Part shown: positions 14,295 to 20,982 of the stretch, piece after piece
Layout: each line of letters begins with the position of its first letter
How positions within the stretch are numbered: position 1 is the first letter of the stretch
DNA from: a virus
IMG/VR virus record: IMGVR_UViG_3300023223_000989
Coordinates: 1-27,287 of that record
Reading direction: 5' to 3' (one strand)
DNA: 27,287 nucleotides
Translations under genes and position numbers: made by a program
Notes under the pieces: generated by a model
Databases searched by the model: none
What the model was told of the DNA's origin: nothing
The model's input: only the letters and a program-made list of their open reading frames with translations

Positions 14295-14462
14295 TCAAAT
14301 ATCCATAATATTCTCAATATGAGATTTGATTTCTTCAGATCGTTCGCTTTCGTCAAAATTGTGATAGATCCACCGCAGATATGTCTCGTCTTCGTCGTAA
14401 ATCTCCCCGAGGGTACAATTAGCGTGTTTGCCGAATGGCATTACAAAGTCTTCTGAGTTCAA
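14295..14462 (-). CDS. Short DUF3820-like protein
   Basis: A 55-codon gene. The segment MPFGKHANCTLGEIYDEDET followed by YLRWIYHNF matches the DUF3820 signature (MPFGK-Y/H-x-G-x-T-L-x-E-I, then YL-x-W). Nearly the whole protein is this domain. The start is uncertain: TTG at 14462 gives 55 residues, and ATG at 14441 gives 48 and starts exactly at the conserved MPFGK. AGAAG 8 nt before the ATG is a weak ribosome-binding site. It ends TGA at 14297..14295, just before the nested inverted repeats. It shares the domain type with the gene at 11623-12075. Confidence 0.65.
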   Translation of the reverse strand: MNSEDFVMPFGKHANCTLGEIYDEDETYLRWIYHNFDESERSEEIKSHIENIMDI

Positions 14463-14474
14463 AATAGTTTCTTC

Positions 14475-14708
14475 TTAGGAATACCGACTAATAACGCATT
14501 CAAGCTCGTCTATTAGGCCATCTAAATCTTTATTGTCGCCAATATCATTATCACCAATATCAAAATGTTTGCCCAAAAACTCCCCTAAACTCTCAAGAAC
14601 ATATCCGGGAATTTCAATTTCTTTTTGATCGACTCCCAAGCCAATAATTATTGAGCCGTCACTTGAAAAATCTATCGTAAAATTTCCTTTGTCGGTTTCA
14701 ACTCGCAT
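14475..14708 (-). CDS. Small acidic hypothetical protein
   Basis: A 77-residue acidic protein, beta-rich at the N-terminus (NFTIDFSSDGSIIIGLG) and helical after (VLESLGEFLGKHF). A short tandem repeat, DIGDNDIGDN, near residues 50-59 is encoded by an imperfect 15-nt duplication. The start has AAGGGGG 5 nt upstream, placed at the end of the ribbon-helix-helix gene, so the two are co-translated. The family is unknown. Small acidic proteins beside a repressor gene can be inhibitors or antitoxin-like, but nothing specific is visible. Confidence 0.68.
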   Translation of the reverse strand: MRVETDKGNFTIDFSSDGSIIIGLGVDQKEIEIPGYVLESLGEFLGKHFDIGDNDIGDNKDLDGLIDELECVISRYS

Positions 14709-14876
14709 CTAGTCCCCCTTTTCAGCCTTGTCTTTTAAAACAAGATCTATCATGGCCATTTCTACTAACGTGCTGATCGATCTTCGTCGTTTTTTAGCAA
14801 TCCTTTTTACATCAGCATGCAGCGTCTTAGTCACAGCTGACCATAAATCCATGTTTCTTAATTCTTCGTTTTCCAT
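14709..14876 (-). CDS. Ribbon-helix-helix (Arc/CopG-like) regulator
   Basis: A 55-residue basic protein. Residues about 11-50 fit a ribbon-helix-helix fold: a short strand (LWSAVTKTLHADV), a basic turn (KRIAKKRRRS) and two helices (ISTLVEMAMIDLVLKDK). It sits at a divergent promoter pair, the classic place for an autoregulating repressor. Its ATG is 6 nt after a consensus -10 (TATTAT) with TTGACA 17 bp upstream, so the mRNA is leaderless, as is lambda cI from PRM. The twin -35 boxes form an inverted repeat that could be its operator. The RHH call is from pattern; DNA binding is inferred. Confidence 0.72.
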   Translation of the reverse strand: MENEELRNMDLWSAVTKTLHADVKRIAKKRRRSISTLVEMAMIDLVLKDKAEKGD

Positions 14877-14882
14877 GGTGCA

Positions 14883-14911
14883 ATAATAACCTCAGCATTG
14901 GCTATTGTCAA
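14883..14911 (-). promoter_or_regulatory. Consensus promoter for the RHH regulator and replication unit
   Basis: Minus strand: TTGACA (14911..14906), 17-nt spacer, TATTAT (14888..14883), 6 nt, ATG. This is a near-perfect sigma70-type promoter whose start site would fall at the start codon. Confidence 0.78.
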
Positions 14912-14934
14912 CACTTCCAGGCAATCCCTTGACA
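14906..14934. promoter_or_regulatory. Putative operator: inverted repeat spanning both -35 boxes
   Basis: TTGTCAA (14905-14911) and TTGACAA (14929-14935) are inverted copies separated by 17 bp, each containing the -35 of one divergent promoter. A protein bound to both arms would block both promoters. The ribbon-helix-helix protein encoded next to it is the obvious candidate, but part of the symmetry comes simply from having two -35 boxes. Confidence 0.45.
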
Positions 14935-14957
14935 ACCACCAAGGATAGACTTATTAT
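14929..14957 (+). promoter_or_regulatory. Consensus early promoter for the plus-strand operon
   Basis: TTGACA (14929-14934), 17-nt spacer, TATTAT (14952-14957). The start site would be near 14964, giving a leader of about 30 nt that contains AAAGGGAG. It drives the operon from 14995 to about 20978. Confidence 0.8.
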
Positions 14958-14994
14958 GAAGGTGTAGATTGAAAACAAAAGGGAGATTTTGATT

Positions 14995-15282
14995 GTGAGT
15001 GACCAAATTATATCAACAATATGGAATCCATTTGAAGATAAAAGGCATTATGAAAGAATTAAAAGATTTTTGAAAAATACTGATGCAAAATCTTTTGAAA
15101 TTAATCAATATAAAACTTTAACAGTAGCTATAAAGAATGATGTGGCTGAATACTTTTATCACCCCGGATCATCTATAAAGAAGTCTAATGGGCTAGTTTT
15201 GTCCGATGGTTGCGATGGCGGTTGGGATACGATTGGAGACTGTTTCGATCATAGAGTCAAAAAAAAGGAGGCCAAAGACTAA
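14995..15282 (+). CDS. First early gene, hypothetical
   Basis: A 95-residue protein with a basic helical first half (EDKRHYERIKRFLKNTDAK), a strand (TLTVAIKNDVAEYFYHPG) and a Gly-rich turn (SDGCDGGWDTIGDCFDH) before a Lys-rich tail. The GTG at 14995 is preferred over TTG at 14989 because AGGGAG is 9 nt from the GTG and only 3 nt from the TTG. As the first product from a strong promoter opposite a repressor it could be a Cro-like or host-takeover factor, but no DNA-binding motif is visible. Confidence 0.68.
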   Translation: MSDQIISTIWNPFEDKRHYERIKRFLKNTDAKSFEINQYKTLTVAIKNDVAEYFYHPGSSIKKSNGLVLSDGCDGGWDTIGDCFDHRVKKKEAKD

Positions 15283-15305
15283 ACTAATAAATTTAAGTTG
15301 TGAGA

Positions 15306-15326
15306 GGAGCGGAGTTGGTTTGCTCC
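15306..15326 (+). other. Small hairpin between the first two early genes
   Basis: GGAGC (15306-15310) pairs with GCTCC (15322-15326) around an 11-nt loop in the 74-nt gap. A C run follows rather than a T run, so it is not a standard terminator. It may be an mRNA stability or attenuation element. Confidence 0.3.
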
Positions 15327-15356
15327 CCCCACAAATAAAACACAGGAGAGTGTTAT

Positions 15357-15719
15357 ATGACTAATAATAATGGAAATTTAGAAAAATTGCAGCAGAGGAA
15401 CCGGGTTAGAATGACGAGATCCCCTCAGAGGATACAGGATATGATCGACATAGGGGTTGAGGATCTTGATACTCAATACGAGAGAGAAATTGCAAAAGAT
15501 GAGGTTCTAACAAAATTCCAGCCTCATGAAAAAGGGTTTTTTGAAAGAGGATCTGTCTTCCAGATACACAATTATATTTTAAGCATTATGAATAGGAAAA
15601 CAACTCATCGTAATAATGTCTTGCAATTCGTTTCAGAACTATACGGATCTGCGGATTTCAGGAAAGGGGCGATGTTTGGTCTTGGCGGTGCATTTTCTAC
15701 GAGAGTAGTTTCAAAATAA
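15357..15719 (+). CDS. Hypothetical early protein
   Basis: A 120-residue basic protein, largely helical, with a Gln/Arg-rich N-terminus (EKLQQRNRVRMTRSPQRIQD), a central acidic helix and a Gly-rich C-terminus (GAMFGLGGAFSTRVVSK). There are no Cys pairs or membrane segments. The ribosome-binding site AGGAGAG lies about 8 nt before the ATG. The family is not recognised. Confidence 0.68.
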   Translation: MTNNNGNLEKLQQRNRVRMTRSPQRIQDMIDIGVEDLDTQYEREIAKDEVLTKFQPHEKGFFERGSVFQIHNYILSIMNRKTTHRNNVLQFVSELYGSADFRKGAMFGLGGAFSTRVVSK

Positions 15720-15729
15720 GGGAGTGAAT

Positions 15730-15942
15730 ATGAAAACAGACATATGTGATCCAGTTTTAACAGAGCCCTCTTATTGGGCACCAGAGGCACCGGAGGTTAT
15801 ACAGACAGAGTGTGAGTGCGAGGCATTGGTTCCACCAGAGGATGCACGTCAATGCAAGTCTTGTGGGGAGGTCAATTGTGAAGAGTGTGACAACGATTAC
15901 AATGGGGAATGTCGTGTGTGTTATCAAAAGGAGATTCACTAG
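15730..15942 (+). CDS. Small zinc-binding protein (cross-brace-like Cys array)
   Basis: A 70-residue acidic protein with CxxC pairs at C42/C45, C50/C53 and C61/C64 plus an earlier C28/C30, the spacing expected of a small RING/B-box or treble-clef zinc module. The first 40 residues are Pro/Glu rich. The start is ATG at 15730: GGGAG lies 5 nt upstream, overlapping a GTG at 15724 that is therefore unlikely to be used. The partner is unknown. Confidence 0.7.
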   Translation: MKTDICDPVLTEPSYWAPEAPEVIQTECECEALVPPEDARQCKSCGEVNCEECDNDYNGECRVCYQKEIH

Positions 15943-15980
15943 GTTGAAATCTCGTGGGTGTTATGAAAAGGAGCTTAAAG

Positions 15981-16298
15981 ATGGGAATTGATCTTGATAT
16001 TACTGAGGGGAAGTGGGAACAGGAAATGTATCTAGATAATCGTGGTACGGAATTAGACGAATGTCAGGGGTTGGGACCAATATGGGCACTTAGCGGGGAC
16101 CACGGACCATTTTTGTCTACGCACAAAGATAATGCCATAGCCACCCTCTGCGTCCCCCAGTTCAAGGTGCTTGCTGATGAATCTGACAAATTAATCGATA
16201 GACTTATTTCAGAAAAATCTACACTAAATGTTGATGGACTTTTGGTTTCTCTTATGGAACTTAAATCTAGGATAAAGGAGCTTAAAAATGACGCCTGA
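15981..16298 (+). CDS. Hypothetical early protein
   Basis: A 105-residue acidic protein. The N-terminal half has a GLGPIWALSGDHGPFLSTHK stretch rich in Gly, His and aromatics, and the C-terminal half is a helical hairpin (DKLIDRLISEK, LVSLMELKSRIKELK). The start at 15981 is set by AAGGAG with 7-nt spacing; upstream in-frame GTG/ATG codons sit before or inside that site. It overlaps the next gene by 11 nt. The family is not recognised. Confidence 0.66.
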   Translation: MGIDLDITEGKWEQEMYLDNRGTELDECQGLGPIWALSGDHGPFLSTHKDNAIATLCVPQFKVLADESDKLIDRLISEKSTLNVDGLLVSLMELKSRIKELKNDA

Positions 16299-16482
16299 TT
16301 TTGATCCCGATAAATTGCCAAGACTAGAGACCGAGACGTTAAGTCTCCGAATCGGGTGCGATAAGCAACTGAGAGTGTATTTTAGGCTTGATGCTGGCGA
16401 GCCTTGGTTTAGTGGGGTCCAACTTCCGAAAGAGGATCTTCCAGCGATTGGCCGCTTCATTCGGGAGGTTTATGGTGAGTGA
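16288..16482 (+). CDS. Small hypothetical early protein
   Basis: A 64-residue protein with a beta-rich centre (LRVYFRLDAGEPWFSGVQL) and a C-terminal helix (LPAIGRFIREVYGE). Its leader AAGGAGCTTAAAAATG almost copies the leader of the preceding gene (AAGGAGCTTAAAGATG). It overlaps both neighbours by 11 nt. The family is unknown. Confidence 0.66.
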   Translation: MTPDFDPDKLPRLETETLSLRIGCDKQLRVYFRLDAGEPWFSGVQLPKEDLPAIGRFIREVYGE

Positions 16483-16825
16483 GCTTAAATGTAGCAAATG
16501 CTTGGGCCCCGATTGGTTTTATTGTGACGTGAGATTTGCGAGTTTTGACCCAGTACTTTGTTATGACTGCAACGACTCGATTAAGGGAGCACAGATGAAA
16601 TCATCTCTAGAGAGCAGCCAAGAGTGCCCGCTGAGGAGATTAGTGGTGAGTGATGGGGCAAGATTTGAATTTGGGGTTGATTCAACAGACCTTGAAAATC
16701 TAAAGGTTGGCGGTAACACGGATGATGCTATTGCTTTACGCGAGCTTAGTTTGAAATTCAATAAACTAATCGATCTGTTGATCCAGTACAGAGATGACGA
16801 TCTTCAAAGGTCGCGACGCCGATGA
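16472..16825 (+). CDS. Zinc-ribbon protein with a possible internal translation start
   Basis: A 117-residue protein. The N-terminus carries C7xxC10, C18 and C30xxC33 (CSKC ... CYDC), a zinc ribbon. The remainder (about 42-117) is a separate helical domain ending in an Arg-rich tail (LQRSRRR). The start is ATG 16472 or GTG 16475, with GGGAGG just upstream; the longer frame from 16388 runs inside the previous gene. An internal ATG at 16595 has its own AAGGGAG at 5-nt spacing and would give the 76-residue C-terminal domain alone. The stop overlaps the YopX gene by 4 nt. Confidence 0.68.
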   Translation: MVSELKCSKCLGPDWFYCDVRFASFDPVLCYDCNDSIKGAQMKSSLESSQECPLRRLVVSDGARFEFGVDSTDLENLKVGGNTDDAIALRELSLKFNKLIDLLIQYRDDDLQRSRRR

Positions 16826-17328
16826 ATAGGGAGATTAAGTTTAGGGGGAAAAGAAAAAACAAATATAACTTGCCAGATGGAGTAGATTTATCTGAGTTTC
16901 CACATGATTATGGAAAAGAAAAATGGGTATATGGGGATCTTGTATGGGGCCAAGTTGATCATTACTTTATAGTCAATCTTTACAGTGAATTTCCGGATTG
17001 CCCAGCCAGAAACACAACCTTTGAGGAGGTTTACAAGGAAACCCTAGACCAATACACAAATAAACTTTGTCAGGACGAATACGAGCTTTATGAAGATGAT
17101 CTGGTTAGTGTTGATTTTTTTAAAATCTCTTTAGGTCAAATCGTTTTTGAAAAGTTGAAGTTTAGTCTTAAGTGGTGGGTACCAGAATCAAAAAGACCGG
17201 CTGTTTACGGCAGAAAAGAAATTGTCACAGGAAGTTTTCAATATATGGATTTATCAGATTGTCGATCTGAATATATAAAGCGCCTAGGTAATACAACCGA
17301 TAATCTCGAACTATTGGAAGCAAGATGA
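16822..17328 (+). CDS. YopX-family phage protein
   Basis: A 168-residue YopX-domain protein. It starts NREIKFRGKRKNK, followed by KWVYGDLVWGQ, then the LDQYTNKLCQDEYELYEDDLV segment that corresponds to the family's T-V-G-Q-Y-T-G ... I-Y-E-G-D-I-V, and closes with KRLGNTTDNLELLE like the usual IGN-x-x-ENPELL ending. YopX proteins are frequent in phage early operons and have no established function. It overlaps the zinc-ribbon gene and the exonuclease gene by 4 nt each, so it is translated with the recombination genes. Confidence 0.86.
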   Translation: MNREIKFRGKRKNKYNLPDGVDLSEFPHDYGKEKWVYGDLVWGQVDHYFIVNLYSEFPDCPARNTTFEEVYKETLDQYTNKLCQDEYELYEDDLVSVDFFKISLGQIVFEKLKFSLKWWVPESKRPAVYGRKEIVTGSFQYMDLSDCRSEYIKRLGNTTDNLELLEAR

Positions 17329-18293
17329 CCAAGGCTGAGATAGAAGCGCAACAAAAGCGCGAGGAATGGCTTTCTAGACGAAAATCTGGAATAGGAGCCA
17401 GCGATTCGCCTAATATTCTTGATCTTACCAATTGGGGAAGCGCCTTGAGTGTCTACCTGGATAAAATCGGGGAGGGTGAGGAATTTGAGCAGACGGAACG
17501 GATGGAAATTGGGCTTGATATTGAAGAGGTTATAGTAAAGATATTCAAAAAACGCACAAAGAAACAGGTATATCGGATATTTAAAGAGATCTGGAATAAA
17601 GACCACTTGTATTTATTCGCCACACCGGATGGGCGTATAATCGGTGAAAATGCTGGTATAGAGTGCAAGAATATTGGGATCTATAAAAAAGAAGAGTGGG
17701 AAGAGGAAAGAGACGGCAAGACAATCGGAAAGATCCCAGACAAATACATGATCCAATGCCAACATAGTATGTTAGTTACTGGATATGACAAATGGTATCT
17801 AGCGGCTTTATTTGGGGGAAATAAATTTGAGATACGCGAAGCTATTAGGGATCAAGAATTAATTGATATATTTTTGCCGAAATTATATTCGTTTTGGCAC
17901 GATAATGTATTAAATAGGGTCCCTCCACCCGCACAAAGCAATGACGGAAGCATATTGATAGGGAAGTTTCCTGAAGGCGTGGAAGAAGAACCACCACTAA
18001 AACTAGGGCCGGAAGCACAAGATCTAGTGAATCAATACAAGAATGCTTCAGAACTGGAAAAGAAGTACAAAAAACAAAAAGAGGAGGCATCAAATAGACT
18101 CAAGCAGAAATTGGGTGATAATAAGTTTGGATGGACCGGAGATCATTCGCTAAGCTGGTCTCGGTGGGATACCCAAAGGATCGATAGCGCAAAGCTAAAA
18201 GAACTCTACCCATCGGCCTATAAGGAGTGTTTGAAGGTATCGAAATCAGGACGGTTAAATATATCGGAGATAAAGGAGCAAAAAAATGACTAA
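17325..18293 (+). CDS. YqaJ-type phage exonuclease (lambda-Exo-like fold)
   Basis: Predicted 5'-3' double-strand exonuclease that makes single-stranded ends for annealing-type recombination. In 322 residues: RKSGIGASDSPNIL (19-32), GLDIEEVI with the first acidic ligand (E67/E68), LFATPDGRI (D102), IECKN (E113, K115; the D-(D/E)-x-K core of the PD-(D/E)XK nucleases) and YMIQCQHSMLVTG (Q144, Q146, H147). The C-terminal third has a charged coiled coil (about 238-265) and is longer than a minimal YqaJ domain. The putative annealing protein follows with an 8-nt overlap, forming a Red-like pair. Confidence 0.9.
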   Translation: MTKAEIEAQQKREEWLSRRKSGIGASDSPNILDLTNWGSALSVYLDKIGEGEEFEQTERMEIGLDIEEVIVKIFKKRTKKQVYRIFKEIWNKDHLYLFATPDGRIIGENAGIECKNIGIYKKEEWEEERDGKTIGKIPDKYMIQCQHSMLVTGYDKWYLAALFGGNKFEIREAIRDQELIDIFLPKLYSFWHDNVLNRVPPPAQSNDGSILIGKFPEGVEEEPPLKLGPEAQDLVNQYKNASELEKKYKKQKEEASNRLKQKLGDNKFGWTGDHSLSWSRWDTQRIDSAKLKELYPSAYKECLKVSKSGRLNISEIKEQKND

Positions 18294-19182
18294 AGACATG
18301 GAAAAAACAGATACATCAAGTTTGAAGGCTAAGATGGTGGAGAAAAACGAAACGGTAGTGGGATCGGTAATTCCAATACAAAACGAATTTCCTAACAATT
18401 CACCTATTTTGTCGTCTGAAAACGACGCAATTCTTGATCAAAACAAACTTTCGGTACAAGTAGAGGCAGAAAAAAGCAAAGCAGTGGCAGAAATACAGGC
18501 CAGCCTTATCATGGCTCAGAAGTTTCCGAGAAATGAGAGTGTGGCCTTTGCAAAGATGGCTAGGTCACTGGATCGAGTGAATTTTGCCAAGAACTGTTTG
18601 TATGCGTTTCCGAGAGGAGGTCGTACGATTGAAGGACCCGGTATTGTCTTAGCTAGAGAGTTCGCACGATGTTGGGGAAATATGCGCTATGGGATCACAA
18701 TCATCCACGAGACAGAGGATGACAGAACTATTGAAGGTTGGGCATGGGATCTCGAGACAAACGTTCATACAGCCGCCCAAGCAACGTTTGCTAAACTTAT
18801 TTACAGAAAAGCACAGGGATGGATCAAGCCCGATGAGCGTGACTTGAGAGAATTAAGTAATAAACACGGTTCTTTGTGTGTCAGAAACGCGATCCTACAG
18901 CTTATACCCCAAGACATTATCGATGATTGTGTTATTAAGGCAAAATCTGTAGCAAAAAATGGTGTCGATCCAAAAAATATGAAACAGCAACGAGCAGGAA
19001 TCATCAATCTGTTTGATCCGTTCGGGATATCGGCTTCTGATTTAGAAGAATATATAGGCACAAAGTCAGATAATTGGACCCCCGATATGATTACCAAGCT
19101 AAATGGTATTGCAAATGGCCTAAAAGATGGGAACATCTCACGCGATGAGATCCTTAAAAAAGATAATAAAGGAGATAATTAA
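18286..19182 (+). CDS. Putative single-strand annealing or recombination protein
   Basis: A 298-residue protein. The first 60 residues are polar and probably disordered. The core includes IQASLIMAQKFPRNESVAFA (about 70-89), YAFPRGGRTIEGPGIVLARE (106-125), CWGNMRYGITI, WAWDLETN and LSNKHGSLCVRNAILQLIPQ. I have seen this core in phage proteins encoded beside YqaJ exonucleases, usually left as hypothetical. By synteny it occupies the place of RecT/Bet/Erf. The annealing role is inferred; it is not an evident RecT or Rad52 by motif. Its start overlaps the exonuclease gene by 8 nt, with GGAG upstream. Confidence 0.68.
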   Translation: MTKDMEKTDTSSLKAKMVEKNETVVGSVIPIQNEFPNNSPILSSENDAILDQNKLSVQVEAEKSKAVAEIQASLIMAQKFPRNESVAFAKMARSLDRVNFAKNCLYAFPRGGRTIEGPGIVLAREFARCWGNMRYGITIIHETEDDRTIEGWAWDLETNVHTAAQATFAKLIYRKAQGWIKPDERDLRELSNKHGSLCVRNAILQLIPQDIIDDCVIKAKSVAKNGVDPKNMKQQRAGIINLFDPFGISASDLEEYIGTKSDNWTPDMITKLNGIANGLKDGNISRDEILKKDNKGDN

Positions 19183-19183
19183 T

Positions 19184-20164
19184 ATGAACACATCAACTCA
19201 AGTAATAAAATTGGACGTACCTGAATTAAACGGGATAGAGGCGTCAAAATCAACTCAGATAAAGGCAATATTTGAACCAATGTCAGAAATGCTTTTGGAG
19301 TTTGAGACTCAATATTTTGAAGTCATAACAGAGGCTAAAGAAGAAATTACTAAAGATGTGACTGTGAAGGCGAAAAAAATACGCCTAGCTATAGGAAAGG
19401 TTAGGATTGAAACGGAGAAACTACGCAAGGGACAAAAAGAAGAATACTTGAGGGCTGGAAAAGCCATTGATAGCGTCAGCAATATACTGAAATGGGCTAT
19501 TACAGATAAAGAAGACAAGTTAAAAGAAATTGAAAATTATTTTGAAATACAAAAAGAGAAAGCCCGGAAGCTGTTGGCATCACAACGACAAGAAGAGTTG
19601 AGTCGCTACATAGAGGTTGGCTATCAAGCAACAAATTTAGGGGACATGAATCCTGACGTTTGGGAAATCTACCTCCAAGCAAAGAAAAACGAATACAACG
19701 ATAAAGTAGTGGCTGAAAAAAAAGCTGAAGAAAAACGTATTAAGAAAGAAAAAGAAGCTGAGATAGAACGTACTAGAATAATGGAAGAAAATGAACGGCT
19801 TAGGAAAGAAGCTGAAACACGCAGAATAGAAGAACAACAAAACAGAGCGATCCAAGAGGCAAAAGAAATAAAATCTCGGGAAGAGAAGGAAAAACTTGAA
19901 ATTAAGTTGAGAGAAGAAAAAAAGGAAAAAGAACAACTTCAAAAACAAATAGACGTAGAGAAAGTTGTTGACAACACAACAATAGAAGAGAATTTATCCC
20001 TAAAACAGTGGATCATGATTGCTTATAATACCGGGTATATGAACGGACACGATGATGGCTGTAACGGAAACTACGATGAGAATATTTCCAAATATGGCAT
20101 TGAAGGAGCTAATGCTAATAAAGCAGATGCCATTATAAAACGATATGAAAAGGCACAGAAATGA
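19184..20164 (+). CDS. Long coiled-coil protein of the recombination operon (DUF1351-like)
   Basis: A 326-residue protein. Residues about 20-150 contain regularly spaced Lys/Glu helices (TVKAKKIRLAIGKVRIETEK, then SNILKWAITDKEDKLKEIEN) resembling DUF1351-type phage proteins that accompany annealing proteins. Residues about 170-265 form a continuous Glu/Lys/Arg coiled coil. The last 55 residues form a separate domain (LKQWIMIAYNTGYMNGHDDG). The ATG at 19184 follows GGAG; an open frame upstream overlaps the previous gene and lacks a ribosome-binding site. A scaffold or nuclease-regulator role is a guess. Confidence 0.72.
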   Translation: MNTSTQVIKLDVPELNGIEASKSTQIKAIFEPMSEMLLEFETQYFEVITEAKEEITKDVTVKAKKIRLAIGKVRIETEKLRKGQKEEYLRAGKAIDSVSNILKWAITDKEDKLKEIENYFEIQKEKARKLLASQRQEELSRYIEVGYQATNLGDMNPDVWEIYLQAKKNEYNDKVVAEKKAEEKRIKKEKEAEIERTRIMEENERLRKEAETRRIEEQQNRAIQEAKEIKSREEKEKLEIKLREEKKEKEQLQKQIDVEKVVDNTTIEENLSLKQWIMIAYNTGYMNGHDDGCNGNYDENISKYGIEGANANKADAIIKRYEKAQK

Positions 20165-20376
20165 CCGGAAAATTCATCGAGAAAAGCGGAGAGAAAATAT
20201 TTCTGACGACTCGGGAATGTCGGATGATAGAAATTTTGAAGTCTGTAGATGATGTGATAAAGACATCTTATGGCGTAGTAAAGGAAAGTGGTGATATTTA
20301 TCCGTATTCATGGTCAGAGTTCAGTTTTGTTGACGATATAAAGGAAGTACTAGAAGAATTAAGATCAACTAAATGA
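20161..20376 (+). CDS. Small hypothetical early protein
   Basis: A 71-residue protein coupled by an ATGA overlap to the coiled-coil gene. A basic N-terminus (GKFIEKSGEKIFLTTRE) leads to helices (RMIEILKSVDDVIK) and an acidic C-terminal helix (DDIKEVLEELRSTK). There are no Cys or membrane motifs. The family is unknown. Confidence 0.64.
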   Translation: MTGKFIEKSGEKIFLTTRECRMIEILKSVDDVIKTSYGVVKESGDIYPYSWSEFSFVDDIKEVLEELRSTK

Positions 20377-20449
20377 CTTTAGAGTTACATTTATAATCAT
20401 AAGAAAAGGAGAGTGCCGTTATGCAAAGAAAAACGAACAGTACGAGGCT

Positions 20450-20713
20450 ATGATAGAGGGCATGATCGATTGCGCTGATGTAAATATCAGTCACAGATGT
20501 AGGGAGGAGCTAAAAAACGTCTTAGGCTCACTTTTTATCGATGTCGTTAATCAGGGCAAACAAATGGGGCCAAATTTTTCGCCCGGTGATAAGGACACAG
20601 AGATAACGTTTGTTTTTGCAATGGTATTTAAAAGTACTGTTGTTATTGAAGGCAAAGAAGCAACGGTTATTGAGCAACAAAGAAGACTGTTATCGCCTAT
20701 AAGTTTAAATTAA
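20450..20713 (+). CDS. Hypothetical early protein, probably shortened by a one-base frameshift at its start
   Basis: As written, the ATG at 20450 gives 87 residues (MIEGMIDCADVNISHRCREE onward) but has no well-spaced ribosome-binding site. In the same frame, protein-like codons extend upstream (AKKNEQYEA) to an ATG at 20421 that has AAAAGGAG 9 nt before it but is one base out of frame. ATG-GCAAAG would restore MAKKNEQYEAM; the sequence has ATGCAAAG. From 20421 the present frame gives only MQRKTNSTRL, ending TGA at 20453 and overlapping the ATG at 20450, so the gene may still be expressed by re-initiation. The function is unknown; mid-protein strands (EITFVFAMVFKSTVVIEGKE) suggest a compact alpha/beta fold. 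Confidence 0.62.
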   Translation: MIEGMIDCADVNISHRCREELKNVLGSLFIDVVNQGKQMGPNFSPGDKDTEITFVFAMVFKSTVVIEGKEATVIEQQRRLLSPISLN

Positions 20714-20714
20714 A

Positions 20715-20978
20715 ATGGGATTCATGGAACTAGACAGAAGTGACGTCTTAAAATTGGAATTTAAGGAGGGCACGTATCACTGGGAAACTAACGGAATAAA
20801 ACAACGGGCCTTTGTATACCGGGGATCGATGGGGTTGAGGGTACATGCAGAAAAATTAGGTCCAGATCATTGGCAAACATTGGGAATTGACGAAACAAGG
20901 AAGCTTCGTACTGCGCTTTTAGGACCGTCTGTCGAAAATATTACGGTTGAGTTTAGTGATAGGAAAGGTAAAAAATGA
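20715..20978 (+). CDS. Small hypothetical early protein
   Basis: An 87-residue protein that ends the first plus-strand operon, 1 nt after the previous stop. It is beta-rich (LKLEFKEGTYHWETNGIKQR, LRVHAEKLGPDHW) with a Lys-rich tail. An in-frame ATG at 20724 is an alternative start, and neither has a good ribosome-binding site. Its stop is 4 nt from the stop of the convergent minus-strand gene, with no terminator between. The family is unknown. Confidence 0.64.
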   Translation: MGFMELDRSDVLKLEFKEGTYHWETNGIKQRAFVYRGSMGLRVHAEKLGPDHWQTLGIDETRKLRTALLGPSVENITVEFSDRKGKK

Positions 20979-20982
20979 GTGG

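Noticed and set aside
15306-15326. Rho-independent terminator after the first early gene
   Set aside because: The 5-bp stem is followed by C residues, not T; a terminator here would also cut off the early operon.
19637-19948. Long minus-strand frame rich in Phe, Ser and Leu
   Set aside because: It is the antisense shadow of the Glu/Lys-rich coiled-coil gene; the composition is what reversed GAA/AAA codons give.
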